From the NCBI GenBank assembly GCA_030849805.1, contig JASANZ010002160.1:1-57994 (forward strand): a DNA stretch of 57,994 nucleotides, in the 5' to 3' direction. Both the position numbers and the translations under genes were made by a program. Positions 27,766 to 37,970 of this stretch are shown here, in pieces (position 1 is the first letter of the stretch; every line of letters starts with the position of its first letter). The DNA is from Sergeia podlipaevii (Eukaryota > Euglenozoa > Kinetoplastea > Trypanosomatida > Trypanosomatidae). Below the pieces are notes generated by a model. It ran no database searches and was not told the origin of the DNA. It was given only the letters and a program-made list of their open reading frames with translations.

Positions 27766-29523
27766 GTGCTGCTCTTACTATGTGTGTGTGTGTGTGTGTG
27801 TGTGCGTACCTGAACGAGCGATATCGCAGTTGTGTGAAGTGTTGTCTGTGCTGCTTTTCAAATTAACAACAGCAACGAAACAACAAAAATAAGTAGAAAT
27901 GGAAAGGAAAGGGAGAATAAGGCACTGAGAAGGGCAATGGTGGTGTCATTTATGCAGTCTTACTACTACTATTATTATTATTATTATTATTCTTTGAGGA
28001 ACTATGCGCTTCTTCGTTGACTGCTGGCAGACGATTGACGCACCCTCTTTTGTTCATTCACTCATTCACTATCTCTATTACATATATGTTTGTCTTCACT
28101 GTTTATGAGGAAAAATAAGCAACTGTGAAGAGCAAAAAAAATTGATGCTGAAAAATTGCCGGAGTTTGTTATTGTTATTGTTATTATTTTTACTTTTTGT
28201 TTATTATTCATCATCCGCGCGCGCGGCCGTGCTCTATTATTATTATTATTATTATTATTTTCAATGTGTTTGTGTTCATGAAGAATAGCTTGTTTATGTA
28301 CGCATTCTATGAATATGTTTTTTTTTGCTATTTAATGTGCATGTGTGTCTTCTTTTTTTAGTTATTTTGCTCTGGGAAATTAGGCCTCTCCCTTTGAAAA
28401 CAACGGAGTGAGAGACTGTTCTTCTCATTGGTTAGAGGAGGAGGGAAAAAAAAAATGAAGGGCAGAATAAATAAAGAGGAATGCGAGAGGGGAGATACAA
28501 CACACTGGCGTGTGTGCGTGTGAACTACCACATGTCAGTGCATTCGCTTTGTGTTTATTTATTTTTGGTCTCTTCTACTATTTTTATGCGTACATGCGCT
28601 TTCATTGTTGACCATTTTCTTTTTAACTATTATTGCTCTTTTCTAACGTACTACGCGGATTTAAATCTCTTCTCTCAAGGGAGATAAACATCAGCTTTCC
28701 TGTGCAGTTTCCTTTTTTTTTTTTTTTTAAGAAGGGGTGCAATTTAGCCGTATGACCTTTTGCAATGTTGCTTTGGGGTCATTTTTGTCTTTCCTTCTTC
28801 TTCATGCTTCGATAGTGTTCCTTTAAAAAATTTATGTAGTATGATCAGTCTTTGCAAGGGTATGTGAACAGCAAGAACCTATATATATATATATATATAT
28901 GTGTGCTCGTGTGTACAACCCTTTATCAACGTTTTACTACGTTTCTTTTTTTTTGTTGTTTTGTGGTTTATCCTGCATTTTGTTACTATCATTATTGTTA
29001 TTTAGAAGTGAAATCATGGAGAACAACAATGAAACAATAAAAAAAAAGAGGTAGGGTGAAAGTGTTTTGAGATGCAAATACTAAAGGAAAAGAAAATTGC
29101 AGTTATGCGAACAACTCTTACGCTTATTGCTGACTTTGGATCCTCTTTGAGTCGTACGTACCTGGGTCATATTACCGTTCCTTTTTTTTGCTTTTATATT
29201 TTTTTTTGTTTTGTTTTTTTGTTCTGCTTTAGTTGTATAGTTTTCACTAGTATTTCATATCTATATATATTGCTCGCTTCTTTCTGTTTCCAGGAAGCGA
29301 AAAAGTTTAAACTTTGTGTATTGCTGTTTTCTTTTTATTTATTTATTTATTGAGTATATTTGCTATCTCGCGTTGTTGAAGTTTTCGCTAGCTTTTTTTT
29401 ATTCTTCTTATTATTATTATTTACTACTGCAAATAGCGAAAGACATATTTTCATTTCCTATTTTTTTGCTTTTTTCTTTCTTTCTTGTTTTACATCACGG
29501 GATTTTCGTGAGACATTGTCAAA
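27766..29523. other. Long gene-free stretch
   Basis: 1.76 kb with no gene seen. It holds a TG run (about 27781-27803), ATT/TTA runs (27965-27991 and 28236-28260), a CG-repeat oddity (CGCGCGCGCGGCCG near 28216), a TA run (about 28880-28900) and T-rich tracts up to the Rab start. Confidence 0.65.
29459..29512 (+). promoter_or_regulatory. Putative spliced-leader acceptor for the Rab gene
   Basis: A strong T/C tract (29459-29492) is followed by the first AG at 29511-29512. The 5' UTR would be only about 11 nt. Confidence 0.6.
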
Positions 29524-30174
29524 ATGGCTAGCGCAAGCAACGTTCCTGGTGGAGATTGCGATTACATCTTCAAGATCATCGTCATTGGCGATAGTGGTGT
29601 AGGGAAGTCCTCCCTGACCGTGCGTCTCTCCGAGGATGTATTCTACAAGGATTATGCCTCTACCATCGCTATTGATTTCCGCATGCATCAGATGACCTTC
29701 CAGGACAAGCGAGTGCGCTTGCAGATATGGGACACTGCTGGGCAGGAGCGCTTTCAGTCCGTCGCCACCGCCTTCTATCGCGGCGCGAACGGCGTGATGC
29801 TCTGCTTTGACATCACGCACCGCCCCTCCTTTCTTCATCTTGATCAGTGGATGGAGCGGGTCAAGCAGCAGGCCCTGCCGGGTATTCCGTGCCTGCTTAT
29901 TGGGTGCAAGAGCGATGAAGCGCGCACCAACCGTCAGGTGACGCTGGAGGAGGCCAACGCGTGGGCTCAGCGTCACAACATGACGTATGTGGAGACCAGC
30001 GCAAAGGAAAAGGAGAACGTGCAGGGGGCCTTCTTGAACATCACGAAGAGCATTTTTGTTGACATGAAGGAACGCAACGGGGGCAATGCACAGAACTCAG
30101 GTCGTGAGCAAAGCGTGAACCTTAGTGGTGGTGGCAACGCTAAACAAGACAAGGTGAAGGGCGGGTGCTGCTGA
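29524..30174 (+). CDS. Rab-family small GTPase, divergent
   Basis: 216 residues. G1/P-loop is GDSGVGKS at 22-29, the switch I threonine sits in STIAIDF (46-52), G3 is WDTAGQE at 69-75, and G5 is ETSAK. It ends with two cysteines (GGCC) for geranylgeranylation. The switch region, with IWDTAGQERFQSVATAFYRG, is Rab-like and closest in general look to the Rab1/8 group. The G4 guanine-specificity motif is C128-K129-S130-D131 in place of N-K-x-D. The switch I start (TIAIDFRMHQ) also differs from the usual TIGVDFK. These features suggest a trypanosomatid-specific Rab rather than an orthologue I can name. It should act in vesicle traffic on a membrane. The tail before the Cys pair is Gly/Asn-rich. 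Confidence 0.88.
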   Translation: MASASNVPGGDCDYIFKIIVIGDSGVGKSSLTVRLSEDVFYKDYASTIAIDFRMHQMTFQDKRVRLQIWDTAGQERFQSVATAFYRGANGVMLCFDITHRPSFLHLDQWMERVKQQALPGIPCLLIGCKSDEARTNRQVTLEEANAWAQRHNMTYVETSAKEKENVQGAFLNITKSIFVDMKERNGGNAQNSGREQSVNLSGGGNAKQDKVKGGCC

Positions 30175-30616
30175 GCTCACACACCACAGTAGGATCGCTG
30201 GAGTTGTGGTGGTGGTGGTAGTGGTTGTTTTTCCCTTAAAGGTGAAAGAAAGAAAAAAATAAAAGAGAGAAAGAGGAGTGCTTGCACACGCGCCTGCGTA
30301 CTCGAGAACATATGAGAAGAAGAAATGTTTCTTTATGTCTTGTGAACGGTAGAGGAAGTGAGAAAGGGTCTAGGCGAAAAAAAAAAGAAAGAAAAAGTGA
30401 GCCAATCTCAGAAAAAATGTGTATGCGCAAACAATAATATATGTTTGCTTATCTGCTTGATCTGGGTCAATCCTCTCCATTAAAGTTTCTATATATAGAT
30501 ATATACACATACATTTCGCTGTCACGGTGTCGCTTGCAAATATCTCTTTCTTTCTACATATACATTATTGTAAAAGTAAAGGGATACTACTCTCTGTTTG
30601 ACACAGTTTTTTTCTG

Positions 30617-30645
30617 TTGTGTGTGTGTGTGTGTGTGTGTGTGTG
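30617..30645. repeat. GT microsatellite
   Basis: An uninterrupted GT/TG dinucleotide run of about 29 bases in the intergenic region downstream of the Rab gene. Confidence 0.95.
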
Positions 30646-30804
30646 GCTCTTCCTTTCTTTTTTTCTTCTTTTCTTGCTTGTTTTTTGTGCAAGTCTTTTT
30701 TCTTTTCCCTGTTTCTCTAATATAGATGTCATGCAGATGAATTTTTATCCACTTTTTCTTTTTCTACGGAAAGAAGAAGAAGAAGAAAGAAGGAAAAAAA
30801 AGAG

Positions 30805-30808
<4 letters not shown>

Positions 30809-30838
<30 letters not shown>
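30809..30838. repeat. GA microsatellite
   Basis: An uninterrupted AG/GA run of about 30 bases following an A/G-rich stretch. Confidence 0.95.
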
Positions 30839-30841
<3 letters not shown>

Positions 30842-31267
30842 TAGCAGTGCCCTCTGCATTGTGATTGTTTGCTTTGTTTCTGTGAGCGTGTGCGCCTGTT
30901 GAAAAGGAAAAGAAGTCTGATTTTGTGCTGTATCACTCCTCTTGTTCCTCGCTTATCTATTATTGCTTCATATATTAGTGCTGTTTCTTCATTTTATATC
31001 ATATATATATTGATTTCTTCTTTAATTGTTTGTTTGTTTTGTTGTCATCTACCCCCTCCCCCTTCTATCAGAGAGTTTGTGCTTATGCGAAGGTACTGTA
31101 TGCGCTTGTGGCACATATATGTATGGATGGAGGGTATTAGAATAGTGATAGAATACATAATGTTATTGCTGTTTTTTGTTGTTTTGATCTCATCTAAAAA
31201 CATATATACGCACAATAGCACAGAGTCTGCGCAAATTTTTAAACAAAGTTGTTAGTATATATATATA

Positions 31268-31669
31268 TTTGCTATAAGACGCCTGTATGGGATGATGATG
31301 ATGTTGTTGATGACGATGGCTGTTTTTTTTTTTTTTGTGTGTGTGTGGTTGTTCATAAAGTAAAAAAAATGAGGAGTCTTTGAATAAATGTTCTCCATTT
31401 GGGTGTAGCGAGAGAGTCACTCATGAAGAGCAGGGAGATAGATAGGGGTACAATATANTATATATATATATATATATATATTTGCTATAAGACGCCTGTA
31501 TGGGATGATGATGATGATGTTGTTGATGACGATGGCTGTTTGTTTTTTTTGTTTTGTGGTTGTTCATAAAGTAAAAAAAAATGAGGAGCCTTTGAATAAA
31601 TGTTCTCCATTTGGGTGTAGCGAGAGAGTCGCTCATGAAGAGCAGGGAGATAGATAGGGGTACAATATA
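31268..31669. repeat. Imperfect tandem duplication, unit about 213 bp, with one N at the junction
   Basis: TTTGCTATAAGACGCCTGTA begins copies at 31268 and 31481. Both run through the same TTCTCCATTTGGGTGTAGCG stretch to GGTACAATATA, ending at 31457 and 31669. They differ by one ATG unit, T-run structure and a few substitutions. A single N sits at 31458, followed by a TA run. Confidence 0.9.
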
Positions 31670-31840
31670 CGAATGCGGGGCGTCTAAGTTGGTTCTGTGT
31701 CAGATCTACGTTATAAATATATAAATATATATGTTTCTCTTTCTTGTGACTCCTTTTTTTGTTGTGGTGGTCGCATTTTTTTTTTTTTTAAATGATGAAT
31801 AGTATTAGAGAAGAGGGGATACTCCACACCACATTTGATT

Positions 31841-31857
31841 ATTTTTTTTTTTTTAAG
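31841..31857 (+). promoter_or_regulatory. Putative spliced-leader acceptor for the coiled-coil gene at 32.1 kb
   Basis: A T tract (31841-31854) is followed by AG at 31856-31857. The 5' UTR would be about 217 nt and would include the CA microsatellite; no in-frame ATG precedes the start at 32075. Confidence 0.45.
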
Positions 31858-32035
31858 CAAGATCGCAGTGCATAGCAAGTGGTCAATACTTAGTCCCCTT
31901 GCTTATTATTATTATTATTGCTTTGAAATAAAATTAGATAGAGCAGAGAAAACATTAGAGCGAAAGAAAAGTGCGTGTGCTAGTTTCTCCACTGGATACA
32001 TACATATATACATATACAACCCCCTTTTGATCCAG

Positions 32036-32068
<33 letters not shown>

Positions 32069-32074
32069 ATCAAA

Positions 32075-34354
32075 ATGCCAAGGCCAGCAAGCGCAACAAT
32101 AGGAAACAGAAGAAGCGGCGGCATCAACAAACGCGACGCTACATCCACGCCTGGACCAGCAGCAACCACGGCAGCGGCAGCTGCTCCTGCCGCTACACAC
32201 ACCCTTCAGAGTGGCCGCCCTAGCAGCGCTCAGAGCCGTCGCAGGGGTCCCTCGCGTGCCTCCTCCGCCGCCTCACGCCAAGGCATGGCCAAGATGCTTG
32301 TGACTGAGACGGAGTACCTGGAAGAGCAGGTCAACGACATCCTCAAGCAGCAGGCCTCAGTGAATGCGGAGCATCAGAGAAGGCTCCTTACCTACCGGCA
32401 CGATCTACGCCGGCTGTATAATGAAAATGCGGTCTTGAGGAACATCATCACCGCTGGGGAGCTTCGCTGTCGTGAAGGGACCAGGACAAGCGCAAACGGT
32501 GGGCCCGCCTCTGTCACGGAGGCGGAGAGCGAGCACCTCTCCCTGCGCCTCTACCTCGCCACGCGCCGTCGCAACCGTGTCATCGCGGACATCGCCACCG
32601 CGGAGAAGGCCCTCATGAAAGAAGAAGGGACTGAGACTGAAATGTTAGCGACGGTGGAGGCCGCAGAGACAGATCTGAGGGCAAATCGCCCCCTCTTTCT
32701 GCGTGTACAGCGTCTGGAGCGCCGCCTGAACGACGTTATGAAGCAGCAGGGAATGATTGGTGTGGTCACCAAGGGATACTATCACCACCTCGCCGCGCTG
32801 AGAGATGAATGCAAGTGCTATAATATATGGATGCAGAACCTTGAGCAAGAGTACACTGGGCGTCACCGCGACTATCATAAGCTGACGACGCTCTATCAAA
32901 ACGCACAGCGCGACTTCCTCAAAGCTGCCCAGGAGCGCGCGAATTTTGTGGGAAGCCTCAGCACGGCTAGGAAAGCAAAAGAAAAGGCGCTCCAGGAGAA
33001 AAAGGTCGCTGTTGGACGCGCCATTAGAGAGACTCAAAAGCAAGAGCTGCGCTGTGTTGACCTTCAGCAGCAGCTCGAGGAGGAGGCGCAGCTGCTTGAA
33101 GCTGCGGATACCTTGAATGAGCAGCTGGAGCAGGACCGTCTCAACGCCCGCTCGCTGGCCGCAATCTTGACGGGCGATGACGGAGCTGACAAGGGCACGA
33201 TTTTGAGCCCCATCGGACGCGGTGGTATTCGTGGTGTGGCGTCAACGAAGGATGAAGAGCGACTCGCGGCGTATCAGAAGGCCTTCCGCTCCATGATGGC
33301 CGGTGCACACGTCAACACTCTCGACGACCTCATTGGCGTCTTTGAAGAGGAGTACGCCAGAGAGGTGGCACTGAGTGAGCAGGTGGCAGAGAAGCGGCTG
33401 CACTGCGAAATTATGCAGGCGGAGTTGAAGTCGCTACGTGCCAGGGCCGCTAACGCGCGCAGCTGCGGTGTGAGCCACAATCCCACCGCCAGTGCTGCCC
33501 TTGAGAAGGAGTTGGCGGTGTTTGTGGGCGAAGAAGAAGCCGAGTTGGCCTCTGCGGTGCAGGCCAACGAGGAGAATGAGGCGCTTCTCTGTGAGGTTGT
33601 GCATCGCGTCAATGAACAGGTAGAGAAGATAGCGGACTACAGACCTGATGTGGCCATCCCACACATCTACTCCGCTAAGGACGTCTCCTTTCACGTGCAT
33701 GTCGCTGTTTTGACACAGAAGATTCTTGCTCTTGCAGATGATGCAACTCGTGTGCAGGAAGGAAGTCACTGCAGCGGTGTGGCGGTGCCAAGCAGTGCGG
33801 CTGGAATAGGAAACTCTATACAGCTGGTGGTACCTGAGAACAACGTCCGCGTTCCGATCAAGCAGAAGGATCAAGAGAAGCTCCGCAGCGACCAATATCT
33901 TTCCTCGATAAACTCCAACGTTGCCAAGACACTTTTGCAGAGGCGTCAACAGCAACAGCAGCTGCTGCAGCAGCGCATGCCGTCCATCACGTCTGACAGC
34001 GGGAACAGCTCATGGGTGAGTTTCCACGCGGAGCTGAGGAGTAGATTCTCGAACGACAGTGGCACCGGAGGGCTTGGCGGTGGCCGCGGCGCTGGTTTCA
34101 ACTCTGATGATGACAACGATGCCGAGAGCAGCGACGCGGACTCCGCCACCTCAGAGGCAGGCGGCAGCTATCCGTCCGACGGTGACGCTGGGGCGGCCAG
34201 TGGGCGGAGGAGAAGAGAACCACCCACTTATGCCCGCGTGTCGAACGATGACCCACTCAAGCGTGAGGAGGTGAAGAAGATGTCTGAGGTCATCCAGGCG
34301 CGTGAACGGCGCCGCCGTGAGAAGGAAGAGCGTCGTCGTTCCCGGCCGTTGTAG
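32075..34354 (+). CDS. Coiled-coil protein, possibly axonemal
   Basis: 759 residues from the first in-frame ATG; the 80 codons upstream stay open but read through the acceptor and microsatellite with no ATG. Residues 1-70 are basic, disordered and rich in Ala and Ser. From about 71 (MAKMLVTETEYLEEQVNDIL) to about 340 the protein is almost continuous coiled coil, with a further block from about 390 to 530. The pattern of long Leu-rich heptads with Arg/Lys/Gln (RVQRLERRLNDVMKQQG, DLQQQLEEEAQLLEAA) resembles cilium-associated docking or coiled-coil proteins such as outer-dynein-arm docking subunits, but I see no decisive signature. Residues about 660-759 are disordered, acidic, then strongly basic at the end (RERRRREKEERRRSRPL). 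No membrane span. Confidence 0.75.
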   Translation: MPRPASATIGNRRSGGINKRDATSTPGPAATTAAAAAPAATHTLQSGRPSSAQSRRRGPSRASSAASRQGMAKMLVTETEYLEEQVNDILKQQASVNAEHQRRLLTYRHDLRRLYNENAVLRNIITAGELRCREGTRTSANGGPASVTEAESEHLSLRLYLATRRRNRVIADIATAEKALMKEEGTETEMLATVEAAETDLRANRPLFLRVQRLERRLNDVMKQQGMIGVVTKGYYHHLAALRDECKCYNIWMQNLEQEYTGRHRDYHKLTTLYQNAQRDFLKAAQERANFVGSLSTARKAKEKALQEKKVAVGRAIRETQKQELRCVDLQQQLEEEAQLLEAADTLNEQLEQDRLNARSLAAILTGDDGADKGTILSPIGRGGIRGVASTKDEERLAAYQKAFRSMMAGAHVNTLDDLIGVFEEEYAREVALSEQVAEKRLHCEIMQAELKSLRARAANARSCGVSHNPTASAALEKELAVFVGEEEAELASAVQANEENEALLCEVVHRVNEQVEKIADYRPDVAIPHIYSAKDVSFHVHVAVLTQKILALADDATRVQEGSHCSGVAVPSSAAGIGNSIQLVVPENNVRVPIKQKDQEKLRSDQYLSSINSNVAKTLLQRRQQQQQLLQQRMPSITSDSGNSSWVSFHAELRSRFSNDSGTGGLGGGRGAGFNSDDDNDAESSDADSATSEAGGSYPSDGDAGAASGRRRREPPTYARVSNDDPLKREEVKKMSEVIQARERRRREKEERRRSRPL

Positions 34355-35449
34355 CGAACTGGCTGATATATAAATATATATATATATAGAGAGAGAGNTG
34401 CTTCCTTTTTCATTCCCTCGTTGTTGTTGTTGTTGCTTGTGAGAGAGAGAGAGATAGAGATGCTTTGAGTGTTTTGTCAGTTTTGCATGAACCGCACTGG
34501 CATGTTTTGCAGTTGTGTTCTTGACTTATATGTTTTTTTTTTCTTCCTCTTCTTCGATAGAATTGTACACAGGTCTCTATCGGAATTTTGTGTTTCTTTT
34601 TATTATTATTATTCCTTTTTTTTCCTCTTATTTTTTAGGAAGGGCATGGAAGCAATAGATGCAAAAGTCTCACCTACTCCTTCTCTTTCTCGTATGCCCC
34701 TTTTTTCTCCTCATCAAAGCATGCATTCTCTCAATGCTTTCCTTCTCTTTTTTTTTTGCTTCATTATGTTTGATATTTTGATGTGCGCGAGTATAGAGGG
34801 GCGGCGGGACGAGAAGAGAGACTGGCGCGTGTGTGTGAGTGTGTGTTGACGCGAATGAATTTCTGTGCTTTTTTGAACCAATAGAAGGAGCGCATTGCTT
34901 TCCTCTGTGTATGCATATACTTTCTGTCCTTTTCTTTCCACTTTTTCTTTTCTTTCTTTTTTTTTTTAAAAGTGGAGGATGACACCTATGGTATGTCATA
35001 TATATATAGTACGTGTGCTTCTGGGTTTTGGGTGTTGATTTGTTGTTGTTGTTATTTCTTTATCCCCTCCTCTCCCCTCCCCCCCTCCCCCTTTACGCTC
35101 GCAGCGATATACATATATAGAGAGGGAGAGATGAAAGAAGGTGAGTAAAGCCTATGCACATATATTGTTACTACTAGTGCTACGCGAGAGAGCGCAGACA
35201 CCACAATCATATTTTTTTTGAAAAAAAAAAAATTGCGCTTTCTCTCACCAGTGGAATGCGCTGAGTTTTAACCGCCTGAGTTCGGGATACCAAAAAATAT
35301 AGTTTCTTTCAATTCTGTTCAACGGATGTATTGTTATTGGGCAATTCAATTTTAATAGCATGGACATTGCGTGCTTCTGTTCTCTACTCCCTTTCCCTTT
35401 TACAGATTGCTAGATTGCAAAGTAAGAAAGAAAAAGAGAAACCATAGGC

Positions 35450-35480
<31 letters not shown>

Positions 35481-35640
35481 ATTTTCAGTGCTGTGTGTGG
35501 CCAGTAGAGAAGAAAGGAGAAACAAAGAGCTATACGTTGATAGTTTTTTTTTGTTTTTTTCAAAAACGAGTTGTATATATAATACAATAGCAGGAACACA
35601 CATTTTAATATAAAACCTTTCAGTGCATCTCAAGCTCAAC
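34355..35640. other. Intergenic region
   Basis: 1.3 kb with no gene seen. A TA run and GA run follow the stop codon, with a single N at 34398; a CACATA repeat lies at about 35450-35479. Confidence 0.7.
35543..35570 (+). promoter_or_regulatory. Putative spliced-leader acceptor for eIF2B beta
   Basis: A T tract (35543-35560) is followed by AG at 35569-35570. The 5' UTR is about 70 nt. Confidence 0.55.
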
Positions 35641-37209
35641 ATGCTCGACGTACACGATGAACCCGAGAAGCTCGTGCATGAGGTAAGCGACCTCGTAGAA
35701 ACTTTTGTCACAAACCTTAAACGAGGCCGGATGGGTCGTGCCAACAGCAACGAAAGCGTCTCCACTGCGGCCGCAGTCGAGATGGCGGAGCTGATGGCCA
35801 CTATTGTACGTCTCTTTCAGGGCTACGAGGAGGGGCCCCACAGCGTTACAATACAAATGTTACGCGCCAACTTCCCCGCTCTGGAGGTAGCCAGCGCGCA
35901 GGTGCGTCGCCTGCTCATTCTCATTGGTCGCACTGGCGATGCACTGCTACGTTCGCAGTTTGCGACGCTGCTGCTCATGAACGTGACGCGGCGCGTACTG
36001 TCGATTATCCGCGAGTCCGCAGCGCTCAATAAAGCAACAGAGAAGGAGTTGGAGGAAGAAGCGAAGGTGTTACTGAACACGATAGGCTACGAAGACGAAG
36101 ACGAAGACGGGGACGAGGAGGAGGATGCCGAGAGCAGGAGTGACAGTGGCAGAAGGAAGAGCATGAGCGGCGGCAACAGCAACTTTGAGCGCGGCAGCCT
36201 TTCTTCCCCAAGCGCAGCCATGCCCAGTGGCATGCGCGGCTCCCGATCGAACCGACAGGGTCTCTCCGTCCGCTTCGCCGATAACGACTTCGCAACTGCT
36301 GCTGCCGCGTCTGGAATGATGTCCATGGGTTCGATTGGCAGTCCGATATTGCGTCGCACGGGGTCCATTGTAGCCTCGGAAATACCTGGTCAACAGATAT
36401 TGACCCGTGCCCCGAGCGCGCGCGAGGACTCGCAGGAGGATCAACTAGAGTCCGAGTTCCCCGTGCACGCCGCTAGCTTCTACCAGGATGCGCTAGATGG
36501 CATTGAGGAGTTCAAGGCGGAGCTCGAAGGTATGACGGATGAACTGTGTCGTCGTGCCCCGAAGCAGCTGCACAGCTTTGATACCGTGATGACACTGGGG
36601 AGCAGCAACACGACACGACGCTACCTGCTGCAAGCTGCCAGTGAGGGTCGTACATTCAAGGTGTTCATTCTTGAAGGTGCGCCGGCCCCACAGGAAGCCA
36701 CACAGCGCCTGGCGAGCCTTCTCACTGAGAAGGGCGTGCTCGTGCAGGTGCTTCCAGACAGCTCCGCCTTCGCCGTGATGAACATGTGCACTCGCGTTCT
36801 CATTTCCGCTGAGAGCGTGTTGGCGAATGGTGGATTGTTAGCCCCAGTTGGGACCCACATGCTCTGTGTTGCTGCGCGGCACTTTGCAGTGCCCGTACTC
36901 GTGGCCACGACCACATTGAAGATGTCCCCTTACTACCCAAACGATCAGCTATGCACGCGGCTCGTGCGTATTGCCCTCTCTGGGGCCCAGGAGATGCCAT
37001 GGAGCACCTATGGCTCCTCCGAGGCCGTGCTGCCCTGCTTGACTGGTAGTATCACGGTAGAAGACGGCGGGAGGGACTTCACGGTGCATTCGCCAGTGAC
37101 AGAGTACGTTCCGCCCGAGCTTATCACGCTGTATGCCACTAATGAATCTGAGTACATGCCTTCGCAGATCCATAGAATCGTTAGAGCTAACTATAGCGAT
37201 GTGGACTGA
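35641..37209 (+). CDS. EIF2B2: Translation initiation factor eIF2B, beta subunit
   Basis: 522 residues from the first in-frame ATG; a GTG six codons upstream is an artefact of alternative-start calling. The N-terminal helical domain (1-145) is followed by an acidic, disordered insert (about 147-280). The C-terminal Rossmann-like domain (about 285-520) carries VMTLGSSNTTRRYLLQAA, FKVFILEGAPAPQ, SSAFAVMNMCTRVLISAESV, LANGGLLAPVGTHMLCVAAR and the near-C-terminal VTEYVPPELITLY, which matches the beta subunit (human VFDYVPPELITLF) better than alpha or delta. eIF2B is the decameric exchange factor for eIF2; beta belongs to its regulatory core, which senses eIF2alpha phosphorylation. The low-complexity insert is not usual for the family. 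Confidence 0.9.
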   Translation: MLDVHDEPEKLVHEVSDLVETFVTNLKRGRMGRANSNESVSTAAAVEMAELMATIVRLFQGYEEGPHSVTIQMLRANFPALEVASAQVRRLLILIGRTGDALLRSQFATLLLMNVTRRVLSIIRESAALNKATEKELEEEAKVLLNTIGYEDEDEDGDEEEDAESRSDSGRRKSMSGGNSNFERGSLSSPSAAMPSGMRGSRSNRQGLSVRFADNDFATAAAASGMMSMGSIGSPILRRTGSIVASEIPGQQILTRAPSAREDSQEDQLESEFPVHAASFYQDALDGIEEFKAELEGMTDELCRRAPKQLHSFDTVMTLGSSNTTRRYLLQAASEGRTFKVFILEGAPAPQEATQRLASLLTEKGVLVQVLPDSSAFAVMNMCTRVLISAESVLANGGLLAPVGTHMLCVAARHFAVPVLVATTTLKMSPYYPNDQLCTRLVRIALSGAQEMPWSTYGSSEAVLPCLTGSITVEDGGRDFTVHSPVTEYVPPELITLYATNESEYMPSQIHRIVRANYSDVD

Positions 37210-37361
37210 GTATGATAAACCGGAATGTGTATATATATATGAGTGTGCGTGTGTGGTTGAAGGAGAGAGTTAGTTAAAGACGAGAAGAAGGGGAGAGGAA
37301 GGGGGAGCAAGTTAACTATATATCATTCACACTATCATTTACCATATTTTAATGTGTGCAT

Positions 37362-37362
<1 letters not shown>

Positions 37363-37393
<31 letters not shown>
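37363..37393. repeat. GT microsatellite
   Basis: A GT/TG run of about 31 bases downstream of the eIF2B beta gene. Confidence 0.95.
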
Positions 37394-37396
<3 letters not shown>

Positions 37397-37848
37397 TGCG
37401 TGCCAACAAAGGAGGGCGAAAGGGAGACAAGAAAAAAAATTGAATATAACAAAAAAAAATTGTATGATGGGATCGATAGAAAGAGGGAAGGAGAGTGAAG
37501 AGCTCCATTTCTTGTCCTACCTCTTTTCTTTTGAGCTAGTCAGTTCTATGAGTGAGTGTCGAACAGGTGTTACATGTGTGTGTGTGTGTGTGTGTTTGGG
37601 TTCACAGCCGCCTGGCAAAAGCGATACTTCATTGTACCTTACAGCTATCTAGAAAGCAAAAAAAGAGAAGGGGAAAAAGGTGGGGAGGGACGTGGGAATA
37701 GAAGGCAGTAGCTACGTATTTTGGGGGAGGCTTTCGAGCATTTGCTTCTGAGATCTTTGCATTGAATTTGATTTTCCTCCTTTTTTTTTGTTTTCGGCCC
37801 CTTTTTGAAAAAAACAACTAAGCCTCAAAAAACGAAAAAGTGCGCATC

Positions 37849-37908
37849 TCCTTCTCTCTTCTCTCTTTTTTTCTCTTTAAATGCTTTTTTTTTACTATAA
37901 AATCATAG
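37849..37908 (+). promoter_or_regulatory. Putative spliced-leader acceptor
   Basis: A strong CT tract (37849-37893) is followed by AG at 37907-37908, with a second AG at 37919-37920. The 5' UTR is about 50-62 nt. Confidence 0.65.
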
Positions 37909-37970
37909 TCGGTTGCTTAGCAACTTTTTTTTAAAGTTTTTGTTTAAAGAAAGGAAAAAGCAGTGTCAAT

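Larger units (their letters stand above)
30175..32074. other. Long intergenic region with simple repeats and a tandem duplication
   Basis: 1.9 kb with no gene seen. It includes a GT run (30617-30645), a GA run (30809-30838), TA runs, the tandem duplication at 31268-31669, and a CA run (32039-32066) just before the next start. Confidence 0.7.
37210..37970. other. Intergenic region
   Basis: 761 bp with no gene seen. It has TG runs (37363-37393 and about 37576-37594) and the pyrimidine tract ahead of the next gene. Confidence 0.7.

Noticed and set aside
28210..28230. CGCGCGCGCGGCCG stretch as a possible structural element
   Set aside because: Too short and isolated; no hairpin partner or neighbouring motif was seen.
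31835..32074. 80-codon N-terminal extension of the coiled-coil protein
   Set aside because: It starts at a non-ATG codon and reads through a T tract and a CA microsatellite, giving Tyr and His-Thr runs.
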